The notes beneath the pieces are model-generated. The model was not told where the DNA came from. It searched no databases and saw only the letters and a list, made by a program, of their open reading frames with translations. Positions 33,454-41,052 of a DNA stretch of 55,528 nt are shown piece after piece (the first letter of the stretch is position 1; each line of letters opens with the position of its first letter). The position numbers were made by a program, and so were the translations under genes. The stretch comes from an uncultured Acidobacteriota bacterium (GTDB taxonomy: Bacteria > Acidobacteriota > Vicinamibacteria > Vicinamibacterales > CAVVIG01): the NCBI GenBank assembly GCA_902825985.1, contig CADEDC010000037.1, positions 1 through 55,528 on the forward strand, given 5' to 3'.

Positions 33454-34738
33454 GCGAAGACCTCGTGTGTGCGACCAGCGTGCGACGCCGGGCGAGTTCC
33501 AGCAGCGCGACGGTGCCGCGCAGCCGATCGGGACGGCGGAGGGTCGGGTCGTGCAGCGCCGCGTCGAGGGCGGCGCCGTCCATCCCGGTGAGACGGGCGA
33601 GGGCGGCGGCGCGCTCGCGCCCGGACAGGCGCGCGTAGCCCGGCACGCGGCGCTGCGCCGCTTCGTCGAGGCCGCGCACCAGCGCCGCATGCAGCGCCGC
33701 GCCGTCGCCCCGCTGCAGTGCGAACCGGCCGGTGCCGAGGATCTGCTCCGACAGCGACCGCCGCGCCGAGGTCTCGGGCGGCGCCGGCGGACCGAACCGC
33801 GGCGCACCCCGCCACAGGGCCAGGCCGATCGCTGCGAGCGCCAGCACCACGATCGGTGCCCCCTGCCGCCACATCAGCACGAGCAGCGACGGATGGTCCT
33901 GCTCCGACAGGAAGCGCACCGTGTCGCCGCGCCGCAGTTGCGTCGCGCCGACGAACAGGCGGCCGTGATCGCCGTCGATCATGCCGCGATAGCGGAACGG
34001 CGCCGCATTGACGACGGTGACGCTGCCGCGGCCGATCGCGACGCGTACCGCCTGCAGCGTGTCGAGGTCATCCAGCAGCGCCCAACGCGGTGCCGGCTCG
34101 CTGACGAGATACATCCACCGCAGGACGCCGCACAGCTGGTAGCTGACTGGTGACTGGACCGGGAACCGTTCAGGATCGGCAATCTCGCGCACCGCTCGAC
34201 AGCGATCGCGAAAGGCGGGCGCCGCCGGCGACAGGTCGCCCTCAGCGCCGTCGTCGGGCGGTCGGCGGCCGGCATCAGGGGCGCCGGTGGCATCGTTCGG
34301 CCCATCGCCGCCGTCCGCACCGCCGGCCGCCTCGGGCGGGGCGCCCTCCTCACCGGCGATCGTGCGGAAGCGCGGCTCGATGCGCGACCACACCTGGAAT
34401 GCCCGATCGTTCACGACGCTTCGATCGACGACGAGTCTGCCGCCCGATGCCACCCAGCGTTCGAGGGCGAGGCGCCGGCGATCGGAGAGGTTCCAGCGCC
34501 AGCCGGAGAGCACGAGCACCGCACCGGACTGCGGCAGCTGCAGCGTCTGGTCCCAGAACGTCCTGGCACCCAGCGACTCGGCGAAGCGCTGGGCGCCGTA
34601 GAACGGGTTGCGCGCCGCCTCGCCGCGTGGCGGCATCGGCACCGTGATGCTCGCCCACTCCGTACTGCCGGCGATCCAGGCGCCGACCGCGACGAGCAGC
34701 ACGATCGAGACGATCAGGGTGGCGCGGCTGCGATTCAT
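33440..34738 (-). CDS. DUF4350-domain membrane protein
   Basis: A 432-residue protein with an N-terminal transmembrane segment (TLIVSIVLLVAVGAWIAGS), an extracytoplasmic domain typical of DUF4350 (NPFYGAQRFAESLG, AVLVLSGWRWNLSDRRRLAL, WVASGGRLVVDRSV), a second membrane segment near residues 300-320 (APIVVLALAAIGLALWRG), and a cytoplasmic helical tail. Between residues 130 and 165 is a low-complexity Gly/Asp/Pro-rich linker. The function of DUF4350 is unknown; it is seen in SpoIIM/MoxR clusters. ATG 34738 overlaps the DUF4129 stop (ATGA). Confidence 0.8.
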   Translation of the reverse strand: MNRSRATLIVSIVLLVAVGAWIAGSTEWASITVPMPPRGEAARNPFYGAQRFAESLGARTFWDQTLQLPQSGAVLVLSGWRWNLSDRRRLALERWVASGGRLVVDRSVVNDRAFQVWSRIEPRFRTIAGEEGAPPEAAGGADGGDGPNDATGAPDAGRRPPDDGAEGDLSPAAPAFRDRCRAVREIADPERFPVQSPVSYQLCGVLRWMYLVSEPAPRWALLDDLDTLQAVRVAIGRGSVTVVNAAPFRYRGMIDGDHGRLFVGATQLRRGDTVRFLSEQDHPSLLVLMWRQGAPIVVLALAAIGLALWRGAPRFGPPAPPETSARRSLSEQILGTGRFALQRGDGAALHAALVRGLDEAAQRRVPGYARLSGRERAAALARLTGMDGAALDAALHDPTLRRPDRLRGTVALLELARRRTLVAHTRSSHGTE

Positions 34739-35538
34739 GGCGCGTCCCGCTGCCGCACGGCGTCGCCCGACACCGGCCGGTCGAGCGTCGGCCCGAACTC
34801 GTCACACAACCGATGCACGAGCGCATCGGCCGCCGGTTCCTGCCCGTAGACCGAGTGCTGCCACACCGCGACGAGACGGGCCGCGTAGTCGTGCATCGCC
34901 GCCGGCAGACGCGCGGCGGCCATGGCGATGCAGTCGCCCTCGGTGCTGCTGTCGCGAACCGGCATCCGATGTACGTGCGCGAGGCGCGACAGCAGCCCGC
35001 GGTAGAGCAGCGCCAGCGCGGCGCGCTGTTCCCGCCTGTCCCACAGGTCACGCGCCGCGGCGCCGACATCGCGGGGCAGCGCCTCCGGGCGGATGTCCAG
35101 GCAGCCGACGTGGGTCGGCGCGACGAACGGGTCGTCGCCGGCGGCCGGCGCGCGGCCGCCGAGCAGCCGGACCAGCGACATGCCGAGCAGCACCGCGGCG
35201 AGGCCGACGCTGACCCAGATCAGATAGCGCGCCGACTGGTCCAGCCACCGTCCAAGCCCGCGCAGCCAGTCGAACCAGCCGGCAAGCCCGCTCCGTTGCG
35301 GGTCCGCCGCGTTCGGCCGGCTCCACCGCAGCGTGTGCACCTGGCGCGCCGGTGCGAAGTCCGGGTCGCTGCGCAGACGCTCCAGGGCGCGCGTCACCTC
35401 GTCGGTGGTCGGCATGCCGGCGGCCGCCGCCGCCGTTGGCTCCGGTTGCCCGGCCGCGTCGCTCGCCGCCAGCAGCACTGCGGTCAGCAGCACGCCGGCC
35501 CACCACCGTCGCGGCGAGCGGTCAGCGCGGGAAGGCAC
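34735..35538 (-). CDS. DUF4129-domain membrane protein
   Basis: A 267-residue protein with a signal or anchor (AGVLLTAVLLAASDAAG), an extracytoplasmic stretch (EVTRALERLRSDPDFAP), a transmembrane segment (YLIWVSVGLAAVLLGMSLVR) and a cytoplasmic DUF4129 domain (AARDLWDRREQRAALALLYRG, LLSRLAHVHRMPVRDSSTEG, DYAARLVAVWQHSVYGQEP). DUF4129 domains are typical of this kind of MoxR cluster and of some membrane transglutaminases; no transglutaminase is present here. The start overlaps the upstream gene by 17 bp. Confidence 0.82.
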   Translation of the reverse strand: MPSRADRSPRRWWAGVLLTAVLLAASDAAGQPEPTAAAAAGMPTTDEVTRALERLRSDPDFAPARQVHTLRWSRPNAADPQRSGLAGWFDWLRGLGRWLDQSARYLIWVSVGLAAVLLGMSLVRLLGGRAPAAGDDPFVAPTHVGCLDIRPEALPRDVGAAARDLWDRREQRAALALLYRGLLSRLAHVHRMPVRDSSTEGDCIAMAAARLPAAMHDYAARLVAVWQHSVYGQEPAADALVHRLCDEFGPTLDRPVSGDAVRQRDAP

Positions 35539-36256
35539 GCCGGAACTCCTGCTCGATGTCCCACGCCTCGAGCTCGGCGCGCCGGTTCAGGTACATCGCG
35601 AAACCGGCAGCCACGAAGAACGGCTCGACGAAGAACACCGCCGCCATATAGGCGATCGGGATGCCGTGGATGGCCAGCCACGGTGACTGGCCGCCGAGCA
35701 GCATGTCGACGCTCGGTGTCTGTCCGGCCGGGGCGAGCCAGAAGAGCAGCGACAGCAGCGAGACGAGCAGCGCCGCCTCGGTCAGCATGAAGGTCTGCGT
35801 CATCAGCATCGCCGACCAGACGTGACGATGGCGAATCTGCCGGACCCGCGCGGCGGTCAGTCCGAGCGACAGTCCCTCGAGCTGGTAGACCGGGTCGGTC
35901 AGCGACCGCCAGGCCGACAGGCGCCGGACCGACAGGGAGAGCCACAGCCGCCGCCACCAGACCTCGCCCTGCGCCCGCCAGAGCTGCGCCAGCGTCGTCG
36001 GCTGCCCGAATGCGGCGCGCGACAGCACGAAGAGAATCGTCCGGTCGAGCCACGGCTTCAGCCACCAGACCACCACCGTCGGCAGCCACTGCGCGATCTC
36101 CACCGACGCCATGGCGAGCAGGAACACCGGCAGGGCCACCGCGGCGAAGCACGGGTAGACCGATCGCGCGGCATCCTGGCAGAGACGGACGCCGAGGTCG
36201 GCGGCCTCCAGCGGGGAGCGCGGCCGCAGGCGGACAGCCAGCGTGTCAATCTGCAC
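35522..36256 (-). CDS. Integral membrane protein of the SpoIIM/MoxR cluster
   Basis: A 244-residue protein with four or five hydrophobic segments (YPCFAAVALPVFLLAMASVE, IAQWLPTVVVWWLKPWLDRT, TEAALLVSLLSLLFWLAP, IHGIPIAYMAAVFFVEPFFV). I do not recognise a named family beyond occurrence in this cluster type. It lies between SpoIIM and DUF4129 with overlaps of 11 and 17 bp, so it belongs to the same translation unit and probably the same membrane complex. Confidence 0.72.
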   Translation of the reverse strand: MQIDTLAVRLRPRSPLEAADLGVRLCQDAARSVYPCFAAVALPVFLLAMASVEIAQWLPTVVVWWLKPWLDRTILFVLSRAAFGQPTTLAQLWRAQGEVWWRRLWLSLSVRRLSAWRSLTDPVYQLEGLSLGLTAARVRQIRHRHVWSAMLMTQTFMLTEAALLVSLLSLLFWLAPAGQTPSVDMLLGGQSPWLAIHGIPIAYMAAVFFVEPFFVAAGFAMYLNRRAELEAWDIEQEFRRAFPR

Positions 36257-37244
36257 GGCCGGTCTCGCGGTAACGCCCCTGGCGGACGAAGTACAGGATC
36301 ACGGCGGTCCAGCAGCCGGCGGCGGCGACGAACTTGACCGACGGCCACACCCAGCGCGACGACGACCAGAACGCCTCGATCGCAGCGGCAACCACCAGCA
36401 TCGCGGTGATGCCGTAGATGATCGGCGCCGAGTCGCGGGTCGCCCGGACGAGCGCCTGCCGCCGGGTCGCGCGACGGGGGGCGATGAGCGCATGCCCGAT
36501 CTTCAGGCCGGCTGCGCCCGACAGCACGATTGCGGTCACCTCGAACGACGAGTGGGTCGCGACGAACGGCCAGAACGTGCCCGCCAGTCCGCGTTCGGTG
36601 AGGTATCCGGCGAGCGCGCCGCCGAACGCGCCATTGAACGCCAGGAAGAAGATCGATCCGAGACCGAAGAACAGCCCCGCGGCGAAGCACTGGAAGGAGA
36701 TGCCGATGTTGTTGCGGATGTAGAAGCCGAACATCATCCAGTCGGTCCGCGCATCGCGCGAGCGGCCGATCGACGCGGCCGACGCGGAGTACATCTCCTC
36801 GAACCGCGCCGTCTGGTCGGAGCCGACGACCGACAGGATCAGATCCGATCGCCAGTAAACGAGCAGACCGAGCACCAGGGCCGGCACCGCGAAGACGGCG
36901 GCGGCAACCGCGACGTAGCCGGCGTTGGCGCGCACCGCGGACGGAAAGTCGCGCGTGAAGATGCGCGCGAGCGGTCGGAGGCCGACCTCGTGGCGATGGT
37001 AGATGATCTGATGCCCGCGCGCCGTCAGCCGGTCCAGCCGATCGATGAGATCGGCCGGGTACGACCGCGCTCGCGCCAGTGCCAGATGGCCGCAGGCCCG
37101 CCGATAGAGCGCGGCCAGGCGGACCGCCGGGACCGGCCGGTCGGCTGCGGCCCGGCGCCACGCCGGCGTCGGCAGCGTGTCGAGCAGCCGTTCGAGCTCC
37201 TGCCACTCCTCCTGATACCGCTGTTCGAAGGCGAGCGGCGTCAT
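36246..37244 (-). CDS. SpoIIM-family (DUF95) membrane protein
   Basis: A 332-residue membrane protein with the SpoIIM pattern: a cytoplasmic helical N-terminus (QRYQEEWQELERLLDTL, ALYRRACGHLALARARSYPA), then membrane segments with FGFYIRNNIGISFQCFAAGL, FGLGSIFFLAFNGAFGGALA and WPFVATHSSFEVTAIVLSGA. In Bacillus SpoIIM acts in forespore engulfment; in non-sporulating bacteria homologues occur with RDD, MoxR and DUF58 proteins, where the role is unknown. No sporulation genes are seen here. ATG 37244 overlaps the RDD gene stop (ATGA). Confidence 0.9.
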   Translation of the reverse strand: MTPLAFEQRYQEEWQELERLLDTLPTPAWRRAAADRPVPAVRLAALYRRACGHLALARARSYPADLIDRLDRLTARGHQIIYHRHEVGLRPLARIFTRDFPSAVRANAGYVAVAAAVFAVPALVLGLLVYWRSDLILSVVGSDQTARFEEMYSASAASIGRSRDARTDWMMFGFYIRNNIGISFQCFAAGLFFGLGSIFFLAFNGAFGGALAGYLTERGLAGTFWPFVATHSSFEVTAIVLSGAAGLKIGHALIAPRRATRRQALVRATRDSAPIIYGITAMLVVAAAIEAFWSSSRWVWPSVKFVAAAGCWTAVILYFVRQGRYRETGRAD

Positions 37245-37948
37245 GGCCGGCGCCCGAGAATCCAGTGGCCGACGCCGAGGACGCGCAGCGTGACGTCACG
37301 ACCGGATCGGCCGGCATCGTTGGAGACAGCCGCCGCCATCGCCGCCAGTTCGTCGAGCCGCTCGGCGGTGAGGCGCGGAGCGCGCACCGCGAGGGCGACC
37401 AGCGCCGCCTGTGTGGACGGCGTCAGCGGTCGAACCGGCGGCAGCGGCGCGACGTCCTGCAACGGCGGCCTGCCGGTCGCCCTGCTGTCGTGCACGACCA
37501 GCGTCGCCGCCGCCACGTCGCCCAGCCGTTTGCAGTCCCGCCGCGTCAGCATCGTCACGATCGCGAAGCCGTACATGAAAGGCAGGAAGTCGGCGAAGCG
37601 GAGCAGATTGCGCGTGACCGAGGCGGCGACGGTCACCGGCAGACCGTTGTCCATCACCACCTTGAGTCCGAAGACCCGCTTGCCCGGCGTCGCGCCGGAT
37701 GGCAGCAGTTCGAAAGCCACCGGATAGAACCACTCGAGCAGGAAGATGAGAATCAGCCAGACGGCCGTCCCGAGGCCGCCGAGAAACTCGGCGACGACGG
37801 CGACGCCATAGATGACGGCAAGCCGCACCACCCAGTCGAGCAGGAACGCATAGAGCCGCGGGTTGAGGCCGGCCGGCCTCAACTCGAGCAGAATGCCTTC
37901 CGGCGTCTCGGCGGTGACGACGGTGTCGAGTACTGCGGGTGACGCCAG
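37241..37948 (-). CDS. RDD-family membrane protein, probable CTG start
   Basis: A 235-residue protein if started at CTG 37948. RDD family features: NPRLYAFLLDWVVRLAVIYG, a membrane segment LILIFLLEWFYPVAFELLPS, GATPGKRVFGLKVV, and RNLLRFADFLPFMYGFAIVT. The N-terminal sequence AVLDTVVTAETPEGILLELR matches the usual family start, but there is no ATG or GTG there; a TTG at 37882 would cut off this part. CTG 37948 lies 7 nt after the upstream stop with GAGG at suitable spacing. RDD proteins are small membrane proteins of varied or unknown function, some linked to transport. Confidence 0.75.
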   Translation of the reverse strand: MASPAVLDTVVTAETPEGILLELRPAGLNPRLYAFLLDWVVRLAVIYGVAVVAEFLGGLGTAVWLILIFLLEWFYPVAFELLPSGATPGKRVFGLKVVMDNGLPVTVAASVTRNLLRFADFLPFMYGFAIVTMLTRRDCKRLGDVAAATLVVHDSRATGRPPLQDVAPLPPVRPLTPSTQAALVALAVRAPRLTAERLDELAAMAAAVSNDAGRSGRDVTLRVLGVGHWILGRRP

Positions 37949-37955
37949 GATCGCC

Positions 37956-38462
37956 TCAGGCCTTGATGACGACCGTGTCCGCGAGCTTGTCGTGGAGACA
38001 CTGCCGGGACTCGCCGAAGATGAAGAGCACGTCGACGATGCCGTAGAGCGGGATCATGCTGAGCAGGCCGTTGACGATGTTCCGCAGCCAGAAAATCCGG
38101 CCGAGCGAGACCGGGTCGCCGTTCGCCCGCACCACCTTGATGCCCACCACCTTCTTGCCAATCGACTGGCCGTTCCGCTTCACGTTGGCGATCGTCACCC
38201 ACGACCACGCGACCAGGCCGGTCAGCCCCAGCAGTCCGCCCCCGACCATCGCCGGTGTGCTGTCACCGCCGCCGGCGCCGACGATGGCGGCCAGGCCGAG
38301 AGGGAAGTAGACCATCAGCATGAAGACGATCGTGTCGAGAATCGATGCGCCGAGCCGGCTGCCGCGGTCGGCCGGTAGCGCGGCGGCGTTCGGATCGACG
38401 ATGTCGCGGACCGTGGCCCGCGGCGGCGCGTAGGGGTTGCTGATGTCAGGACCGGCCGTCAT
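37956..38462 (-). CDS. RDD-family membrane protein
   Basis: A 168-residue protein with the RDD signature (RGSRLGASILDTIVFMLMVY), membrane segments (VYFPLGLAAIVGAG, LLGLTGLVAWSWVTIANVKR), then NGQSIGKKVVGIKVV and RNIVNGLLSMIPLYGIVDVL. The N-terminus NPYAPPRATVRD is the usual short proline-rich lead of bacterial RDD proteins. Its ATG shares one base with the stop of the upstream gene (TAATG), so the genes are coupled. It is one of two RDD proteins in this operon. Confidence 0.88.
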   Translation of the reverse strand: MTAGPDISNPYAPPRATVRDIVDPNAAALPADRGSRLGASILDTIVFMLMVYFPLGLAAIVGAGGGDSTPAMVGGGLLGLTGLVAWSWVTIANVKRNGQSIGKKVVGIKVVRANGDPVSLGRIFWLRNIVNGLLSMIPLYGIVDVLFIFGESRQCLHDKLADTVVIKA

Positions 38463-38896
38463 TACCGGATCACGTCCAGCGCAATCGTGGTGTTCTGCAG
38501 GGTCACAGCGAGTGCGTCCAGCTTGATGGTGATGGCAACGGGGATGTCGAGGGACGAGATCGGCGCTCCGGTGTCACGGTGCTTCAGATCGAGGCGGACG
38601 CCGCGGCCGGTGACCTCGATGCCACCCTGGACGATGCGCGTCTGCAGTTCGCCGGCCAGTTCAGGCCGATAGCGCTGCGCCAGATCCTGGATGACGCCGG
38701 TGACGAAGTCGCGGATGGTGCCCGATTGCTCCTGGATGACGTCCTTGACCAGGTCGCCGGCGAACGCGGATATCCGCGGGCCGTACTGCTGGAAGGCGGT
38801 CTGGCTGATCTCCTCGGCCAGTTTCTCGATTTTCGGGACGACGGTAGCGTTGACGTCCTGGCCGATGGCGTCGATGAAGGCGTTTACGTCGGACAT
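38462..38896 (-). CDS. Small unknown protein, helical then beta-rich
   Basis: A 144-residue protein not recognised. The N-terminal half is predicted amphipathic helix (FIDAIGQDVNATVVPKIEKL, EEISQTAFQQYGPRISAFAG, VKDVIQEQSGTIRDFVTGVI); the C-terminal half alternates strands (IVQGGIEVTGRGVRLDLKHR, SSLDIPVAITIKLDALAVTL). There is no signal peptide. The start at ATG 38896 has GGGGAGA upstream. It leads the RDD/SpoIIM/MoxR operon after the 75-residue protein and may be a dedicated partner of that system. Confidence 0.7.
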   Translation of the reverse strand: MSDVNAFIDAIGQDVNATVVPKIEKLAEEISQTAFQQYGPRISAFAGDLVKDVIQEQSGTIRDFVTGVIQDLAQRYRPELAGELQTRIVQGGIEVTGRGVRLDLKHRDTGAPISSLDIPVAITIKLDALAVTLQNTTIALDVIR

Positions 38897-38952
38897 GGCA
38901 TGTCTCCCCGCGTTGCGCACGCTTGCTCAGTCGGTGTCGTGACGGTGCCCGG

Positions 38953-39180
38953 CTACCTGATCTGTGGCACCGGGATGACGATGTCGCCTATCCGCACCGC
39001 GGCATCGATAGGCGCCTTGAGATTCAGCACGTCCTTGTTCTTCTTCTGGTCGCGCAACGTCGACAGCACCGTGCCCTTGAGCGTGATGCCGCCGTTCACC
39101 AGGTTGATGGTGAAGGTTCCGTTGAGGCGGATGGCATTGCGTTCGACGAGGTTCTCCACCAGATCGTCCACGATCGACAT
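38953..39180 (-). CDS. Small unknown beta-strand protein
   Basis: A 75-residue protein not recognised. After a short helix (VDDLVENLVERNAIRL) it is almost entirely strands: NGTFTINLVNGGITLKGTVL and AAVRIGDIVIPVPQIR. A very strong AGGAGGACCGAC ribosome site fixes ATG 39180. It lies 56 bp upstream of the 144-residue gene and is the first gene of the minus-strand operon. The sequence pattern NLVNGGITLKGTVLST resembles BON-like strands, as in the divergent LysM protein, but this is a weak likeness. Confidence 0.68.
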   Translation of the reverse strand: MSIVDDLVENLVERNAIRLNGTFTINLVNGGITLKGTVLSTLRDQKKNKDVLNLKAPIDAAVRIGDIVIPVPQIR

Positions 39181-39500
39181 GTCGGTCCTCCTTGCGTGTG
39201 CGAACCGTATCACACGACCTCGGCGTTGCGCCGCGATCGCACGTCCTGTATCCAGTGCGGCAACCGCCGCCGGCGTTGCACGGTGTGCCGGTCGCGAGGC
39301 GCCGTGCTGAGATTGTAGAGCACCGGGCTCATCCATTCCCCGCGGCGCCACCGGTCCCCGCGGCGCCACCAGGCGGCAGCGGCGCGGGTGTCGGGTACAC
39401 TCAGTGGACGAGCCCCCGCCGTCGGTGTCGCTGTCCGCCAAGGCCGGCCCACGCTTCGCACATCCACATGGCACCGCAACCCGTCGAGAGGAGCACACAC
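39181..39500. other. Divergent promoter region without genes
   Basis: A 320-bp gap between two divergent genes, each with a strong ribosome site. No coding frame with a believable composition was seen. It contains a tandem 18-bp-period repeat at 39338-39370 and a small inverted repeat GTGCT...AGCAC near 39304-39323. Promoters for both the envelope operon and the LysM gene should lie here. Confidence 0.5.
39338..39370. repeat. Two-copy tandem repeat, period 18
   Basis: CCCCGCGGCGCCACC occurs at 39338-39352 and again at 39356-39370, separated by GGT. It sits in the divergent intergenic region. It may be a protein-binding site pair or simple slippage. Confidence 0.6.
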
Positions 39501-39878
39501 ATGGCACTCGCCACGAAGTACGCCGCCCTGGTGGCCCGAGCGCAGTCGCTCGGGATGCAGGATCTGAAGGTCAACGAAGTTGCCGGCAAGCTGCAGATCA
39601 CCGGCACGGTCGAATACCAGATGCAGAAGGACCTCTTCTGGGACGCGATCAAGCAGACCGCCGGCTGGGAGCAGGATCTGCAGGTGGACATCCGCACCGA
39701 GAAGAGCGACATCTGGGGCATCTGGGAAGTGAAGCCGGGCGATACGCTGTCGAAGATCGCCAAGTCGGCCTACGACAACGCCGGCGCCTACATGCAGATC
39801 TTCAACGCGAATACCAGCATCCTGAAGGACCCGGACAAGATCCAGGTGGGCCAGAAGCTCGTGGTCCCCAACAAATAG
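39501..39878 (+). CDS. BON-like plus LysM protein (Kbp/YgaU-like)
   Basis: A 125-residue protein without a signal peptide. The N-terminal part (LGMQDLKVNEVAGKLQITGT, then VEYQMQKDLFWDAIKQTAGW) looks like a BON domain; the C-terminus is one LysM motif (WEVKPGDTLSKIAKSAYDNA, IFNANTSILKDPDKIQVGQK, LVVPNK). The same architecture is known from E. coli YgaU/Kbp, a cytoplasmic potassium-binding protein. A GAGGAG ribosome site precedes ATG 39501. It is divergent from the RDD/SpoIIM operon and followed by a hairpin. Confidence 0.85.
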   Translation: MALATKYAALVARAQSLGMQDLKVNEVAGKLQITGTVEYQMQKDLFWDAIKQTAGWEQDLQVDIRTEKSDIWGIWEVKPGDTLSKIAKSAYDNAGAYMQIFNANTSILKDPDKIQVGQKLVVPNK

Positions 39879-39907
39879 GCGACGAAGGCACCAGCGCTTC
39901 CCGCGTG

Positions 39908-39930
39908 GCCGGCAGCCGAGCGCTGCCGGC
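39908..39930. terminator. Hairpin after the LysM gene
   Basis: GCCGGCAGC (39908-39916) pairs perfectly with GCTGCCGGC (39922-39930) over a CGAGC loop, 30 bp after the LysM stop and before the convergent VOC gene. There is no T-tract. Confidence 0.5.
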
Positions 39931-39999
39931 GCGCGGGGTGCGGCCGTCCGCGCTGCGCACCGGTCAGGCAGGTGCAGTCCGCTGCCACCGGGTCGGCCG

Positions 40000-40953
40000 T
40001 CAGGTGCGCTGCCGCGGCACGGTGATGGCGGGCAATCCGCGTTCGATGTCGGCGCGGCTGGCTTCTTCCCAGGCCGGCAGCTTCAAGGCGGTGCCGAGCG
40101 CCGCCAGCGGCTCATCGATCGCAAAGCCCGGCGTCACGGTGGCCACCTCGAAGAGCACGCCCCCCGGTTCACGGAAATAGATGGACGTGAAGTAGCAGCG
40201 GTCGCGGATGTCGGTGACCCGGACGCCGCGCGCCAGCAGGTCCTGACGCAGCGCCCGCTGTTCCTCGGCGCCGCCGATGCCCATCGCGACGTGATGGACG
40301 GTGCCGAGGCCGTTGAGCGCCGGCGGCCGCTGCGGATCGACGAGCACGTCGATCGTGTGGCCCGGACCGCCGCCGTGCACGGCGACCCGGATCCGTGGGC
40401 CGTCTCGCGCCACTTCCTGCCAGCCCAGCGACGCCAGGAACTCGAGCGTCGGGCCGGCCTCGCGCACGAGCATCGTGACGCTGTGCAGACCGCGGATCGC
40501 GGCCGACCCGTCGATGTCGTCGACCGTCCACGGATGCCGCGGGTCGCGGGCGCTGGCGACGAGCTCGAACTCGAGGCCGGATTCATCGGCGAAGGCGACC
40601 CCGGTTTCGCCGAAGCGCTCCTCCACGTCGGTTGCCGCGACGCCGGCGTGCGCGAGCCGCGCCCGCCAGAACGCCAGCGCGCCATGCGGCACCGAGAACG
40701 ACGTCGTCACCACCTGCCCCGCGCCCTTGCGGCCGACGGCGACGCCGTGCCCTTTGTAGGGAAACGTCGTCCAGATGGTGCCTGGGGTGCCGTGCTCGTC
40801 GCCGTAGTAGAAGTGATAGACGTGGTGGTTGTCGAAGTTGACGGTGGTCTTGACGAGCCGCAGTCCGAGCGTGCCGACGCAAAGGTCCAGGTCGGCCTGC
40901 GCCTCGTCGACGGTTGCGGTGACGTGATGAAGACCCAGGATCCGGGGCGTCAT
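40000..40953 (-). CDS. VOC-superfamily ring-cleaving dioxygenase
   Basis: A 317-residue protein with two vicinal-oxygen-chelate modules. Likely metal ligands are the His in GLHHVTATVD, the His in GTVHHVAMGIG and the Glu in GGVLFEVATV, and the substrate-side motif CYFTSIYFREPGG is present. It resembles the MhqO/LinE type (hydroquinone or chlorohydroquinone ring cleavage) more than catechol dioxygenases. It probably cleaves an aromatic ring using Fe(II). No ribosome site precedes the ATG; a TACGAT box lies 6 nt upstream. No other aromatic-degradation gene is nearby. Confidence 0.82.
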   Translation of the reverse strand: MTPRILGLHHVTATVDEAQADLDLCVGTLGLRLVKTTVNFDNHHVYHFYYGDEHGTPGTIWTTFPYKGHGVAVGRKGAGQVVTTSFSVPHGALAFWRARLAHAGVAATDVEERFGETGVAFADESGLEFELVASARDPRHPWTVDDIDGSAAIRGLHSVTMLVREAGPTLEFLASLGWQEVARDGPRIRVAVHGGGPGHTIDVLVDPQRPPALNGLGTVHHVAMGIGGAEEQRALRQDLLARGVRVTDIRDRCYFTSIYFREPGGVLFEVATVTPGFAIDEPLAALGTALKLPAWEEASRADIERGLPAITVPRQRT

Positions 40954-40959
40954 GCTGCC

Positions 40960-40965
40960 ATCGTA
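40960..40965 (-). promoter_or_regulatory. -10-like TACGAT, leaderless spacing
   Basis: The minus strand reads TACGAT 6 nt before ATG 40953, without a Shine-Dalgarno sequence in between. A leaderless transcript is possible. No clear -35 is visible. Confidence 0.35.
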
Positions 40966-41052
40966 TCCGCAATCCGCGGCGCCGCCCCGGTGCCTTCGGC
41001 CGGCCGGCCCGTCGCGGAGTCAGCTCACCCGTTCGGCCAGGGGAGGTTCAGG

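Noticed and set aside
36246..37244. Evidence for sporulation from the SpoIIM homologue
   Set aside because: SpoIIM homologues are widespread in non-sporulating bacteria in MoxR/RDD clusters, and no other sporulation gene is present.
39338..39370. CRISPR-like repeat
   Set aside because: Only two copies with a 3-base spacer and no array or cas gene; it is a plain tandem repeat.
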